NCBI RefSeq assembly: GCF_003148495.1
Contig: NZ_QGGH01000001.1
Coordinates: 764,347-828,346 of the forward strand
Direction of reading: 5' to 3'
Length of the DNA stretch: 64,000 nucleotides
Origin: Mesorhizobium loti
GTDB lineage: Bacteria > Pseudomonadota > Alphaproteobacteria > Rhizobiales > Rhizobiaceae
How positions within the stretch are numbered: the stretch's first letter is position 1; each line of letters opens with the position of its first letter. A program made the position numbers and the translations under genes. Shown here piece by piece: positions 62,367-64,000 of the stretch. Below the pieces are notes generated by a model. It saw nothing but the letters and a program-made list of their open reading frames with translations, was not told the DNA's origin and did not search any database.

Positions 62367-62718
62367 GCGCAACACCTGACGCTGGGGTCGGCACGGACAC
62401 ATTCGTCATCAAACCATGTCGGGCACCTCCCGTAGGACGTCCAATCGTTCGACGGACCATTGCCGAAAACATGGCGTTTCAAAACCTCAGATGGCCCCGG
62501 ACGAGATATTGACGGGGCGGGCGCTGCCCGGCGGGCACGATCTCATCGTCCATCTGCCGGAAGGCTACGACGCGCGGATCGGCCCTCGCTCGGGACCGCC
62601 GGGAGCACTGCTCAGCCACCCATGGCTATCGCGAAATCACTCCATCTGCTACCGTCCACGCCATTCCAGACTTCATCTGGGAGTATCGGCTTAGACAGCC
62701 TATGAGGGGCACCAGGCG
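62367..62718. other. Gene remnants after the broken glycanase
   Basis: About 350 bases without an intact gene. A frame near 62370-62430 reads GVGTDTFVIKP, which resembles the RTX element GADTFVFKPG and may be the lost C-terminal repeat of the glycanase. Around 62490-62620 a frame reads ALPGGHDLIVHLPEGYDARIG, possibly a scrap of another enzyme. Both are too short to name. Confidence 0.4.
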
Positions 62719-63189
62719 ATGACCCGCGACCAGATGCTCGCCCACCTGCGCGCCGCCGATGCGGTAGCGCGCGAAACCGCCACGCACGGGCATCATCCTT
62801 TCGGCTGTGTGCTCGTCGGCCCTGACGATCGCATCCTCATGCGGCAAGGCAACATCAACACCGTGCGCCACGCCGAAACCGAACTCAGCCGACGTGCCGC
62901 GGACGCCTATCCGCCGGATTTTCTCTGGTCCTGTACGCTGGTCTCAACCGGCGAGCCCTGCGCCATGTGCACCGGGACGCTCTACTGGGCGAATATCGGC
63001 CGGCTGGTCTACGGCTTCGAGGAGACCAAGCTTCTCGCGCTGACTGGCGACCACGCCGAGAATCCGACGATGGACCTTTCCTCGCGCACGGTGCTCGGCT
63101 CGGGGCAGAAGCAGATCGCTGTCCACGGCCCCTTCCCCGAGATGGAGGAGGAGCTCCTCGCCCCGCATCTCAGTTTTTGGCGGCGCTAG
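62719..63189 (+). CDS. Cytidine/deoxycytidylate-family nucleoside (guanine-like) deaminase
   Basis: A 156-residue zinc deaminase. The zinc motifs are HAETE near residue 53 (His ligand and catalytic Glu) and PCAMCTG near 80 (two Cys ligands), with PFGCVLVGPDD before them and an IGRLVYGF strand after. The length and the GLDxx-free C-terminus suggest the guanine deaminase/small nucleoside deaminase branch and not TadA. The ATG at 62719 follows GAGGGGCACCAGGCG. No partner genes are adjacent. Confidence 0.82.
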   Translation: MTRDQMLAHLRAADAVARETATHGHHPFGCVLVGPDDRILMRQGNINTVRHAETELSRRAADAYPPDFLWSCTLVSTGEPCAMCTGTLYWANIGRLVYGFEETKLLALTGDHAENPTMDLSSRTVLGSGQKQIAVHGPFPEMEEELLAPHLSFWRR

Positions 63190-63416
63190 GGGCGGCAGAA
63201 CTTTTGCCCGGGAGGCCGGCTGCCACTCTGTCGATTGGAACGATGGTAGCGGGAGAGCGCTACCGCCTTTCCCCACACTCGTCGGATCGGCGGTTCCTGC
63301 TCCGTTGTCTTGGATGAGCATTCATTTTTGAACTGCCCCTCTACTCAATGTACGAGTTGGTCATCTAGTCCCAGCATTTGGATTCGAAGACCTCGTTTTG
63401 TCTGCAGCCGAAATCG
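63190..63416. other. Short intergenic region, nothing recognised
   Basis: A 227-base gap between the convergent deaminase and SDR genes. No clear terminator hairpin or open frame was found. Confidence 0.4.
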
Positions 63417-64000
63417 TCAGACTGGCAGCCCTAGTTGTTTTCTCAGGCTCTTGTCGAATGCGGACGCGGGGACGAAGCGTCGCAGGAAACTTACCTGACG
63501 CGCCATTTTTCCCGCCGCATAGCGTTTCTTCGGAGTGGGATCGATCGCAGCGGCCAAAATGGTCTTGGCTACCACTTCGGGCGCGTCGCCTTTTTCCATC
63601 GATTTCCGAACGGACATAGTCATGCCAGCGCGCGCGGAATCATAGATATCAAGCAACTGATCGGGGGCGGCGAGATTGTCCTCGAATGCCGTACGGGTAT
63701 AGGCGGGCTCCACCAACGACACGCGAATGCCGAACGGGCGCAATTCGTGATCGAGCGACTCGGAATAACCCTCGATGGCATGTTTGGTCGACGCGTAAAG
63801 TGCGAAATAGGGAGCGGGGATGAACCCCTGTACCGAACTCAAATTAACGATTCTGCCCTTTCCTTGGCGTCGCATTGTCGGCAACACCGCGTTGGTCACG
63901 CGGAAAACGCCGAAGACGTTCACGTCGAACAGCGCCTGAGCCTGGGCGATCGAGGACTCCTCCGCGCCACCAAACAGACCCATGCCGGCATTGTTGACAA
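63417..64000 (-). CDS. Short-chain dehydrogenase/reductase (5' end outside the window)
   Basis: The minus-strand frame runs from the window edge to a stop at 63417, giving the C-terminal 194 residues. It begins in the SDR motif NNAG (VNNAGMGLFGG), followed by the catalytic region NLSSVQGFIPAP with Ser, YASTKHA with Tyr and Lys, and a C-terminal helix-rich end. The NAD(P)-binding N-terminus is cut off. An internal ATG at 63983 is not the true start, because the family signature precedes it. Substrate unknown. Confidence 0.85.
   Translation of the reverse strand, partial: VNNAGMGLFGGAEESSIAQAQALFDVNVFGVFRVTNAVLPTMRRQGKGRIVNLSSVQGFIPAPYFALYASTKHAIEGYSESLDHELRPFGIRVSLVEPAYTRTAFEDNLAAPDQLLDIYDSARAGMTMSVRKSMEKGDAPEVVAKTILAAAIDPTPKKRYAAGKMARQVSFLRRFVPASAFDKSLRKQLGLPV

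Overview
The window is high-GC alphaproteobacterial DNA, most likely from Mesorhizobium or a close Rhizobiales relative. The vitamin B6 catabolic enzymes at 48975-51770 look like near-identical relatives of the characterised M. loti enzymes, the secretion and adhesin proteins are of rhizobial type, and many genes start with GTG or TTG. I saw no tRNA, rRNA, CRISPR array or insertion sequence. Gene density is high and most genes form operons.

Layout. (1) 1-4732: the end of a branched-chain amino acid (Liv-type) ABC operon and a glutamine synthetase-like enzyme. (2) 4779-7645: a small secreted protein, an EEP-family hydrolase and a cardiolipin synthase-like PLD, all on the minus strand. (3) 7734-15183: a LacI-type regulator divergent from a minus-strand catabolic operon. 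This operon has a membrane di-iron hydroxylase, a CUT2-type sugar ABC importer, a MocE-like Rieske ferredoxin, a hydroxypyruvate isomerase-like TIM barrel and an atypical PanB homologue. (4) 15591-32030: a type I secretion and adhesin locus. It holds TolC, ABC exporter, HlyD, a ribbon-helix-helix regulator, a LapG-like periplasmic protease, a 1786-residue RTX adhesin, and then cell-envelope genes (lytic transglycosylase, lipoprotein, SNase-like protein, degenerate GGDEF protein). (5) 32097-51770: a vitamin B6 catabolic island with two solute importers. (6) 51896-60994: a TauE/SafE permease, then a second type I secretion operon read on the minus strand (LuxR regulator, 1335-residue T1SS-143-repeat protein, ABC, HlyD). 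(7) 61445-64000: a broken RTX/GH16 glycanase, a nucleoside deaminase and the end of an SDR gene.

The most interesting region is the B6 island. The window supplies pyridoxine 4-oxidase, a GntR repressor-like gene, pyridoxamine-pyruvate aminotransferase, pyridoxal 4-dehydrogenase, 4-pyridoxolactonase, a second GMC oxidoreductase (candidate 4-pyridoxate dehydrogenase) and an HADH-family enzyme (candidate FHMPC dehydrogenase). The decarboxylase, flavin ring-opening oxygenase and amidohydrolase that finish the known M. loti pathway are not seen. In their place is a gentisate/salicylate 1,2-dioxygenase-type cupin followed by an LVIVD-repeat propeller, a RidA imine deaminase and a GST. I infer a variant pathway in which the cupin cleaves a 3-hydroxypyridine-4-carboxylate the way salicylate dioxygenase cleaves salicylate, giving a pyruvate imine that RidA could hydrolyse. 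A TCAACCAA motif recurs in the promoters flanking the regulator and the cupin gene, suggesting joint control.
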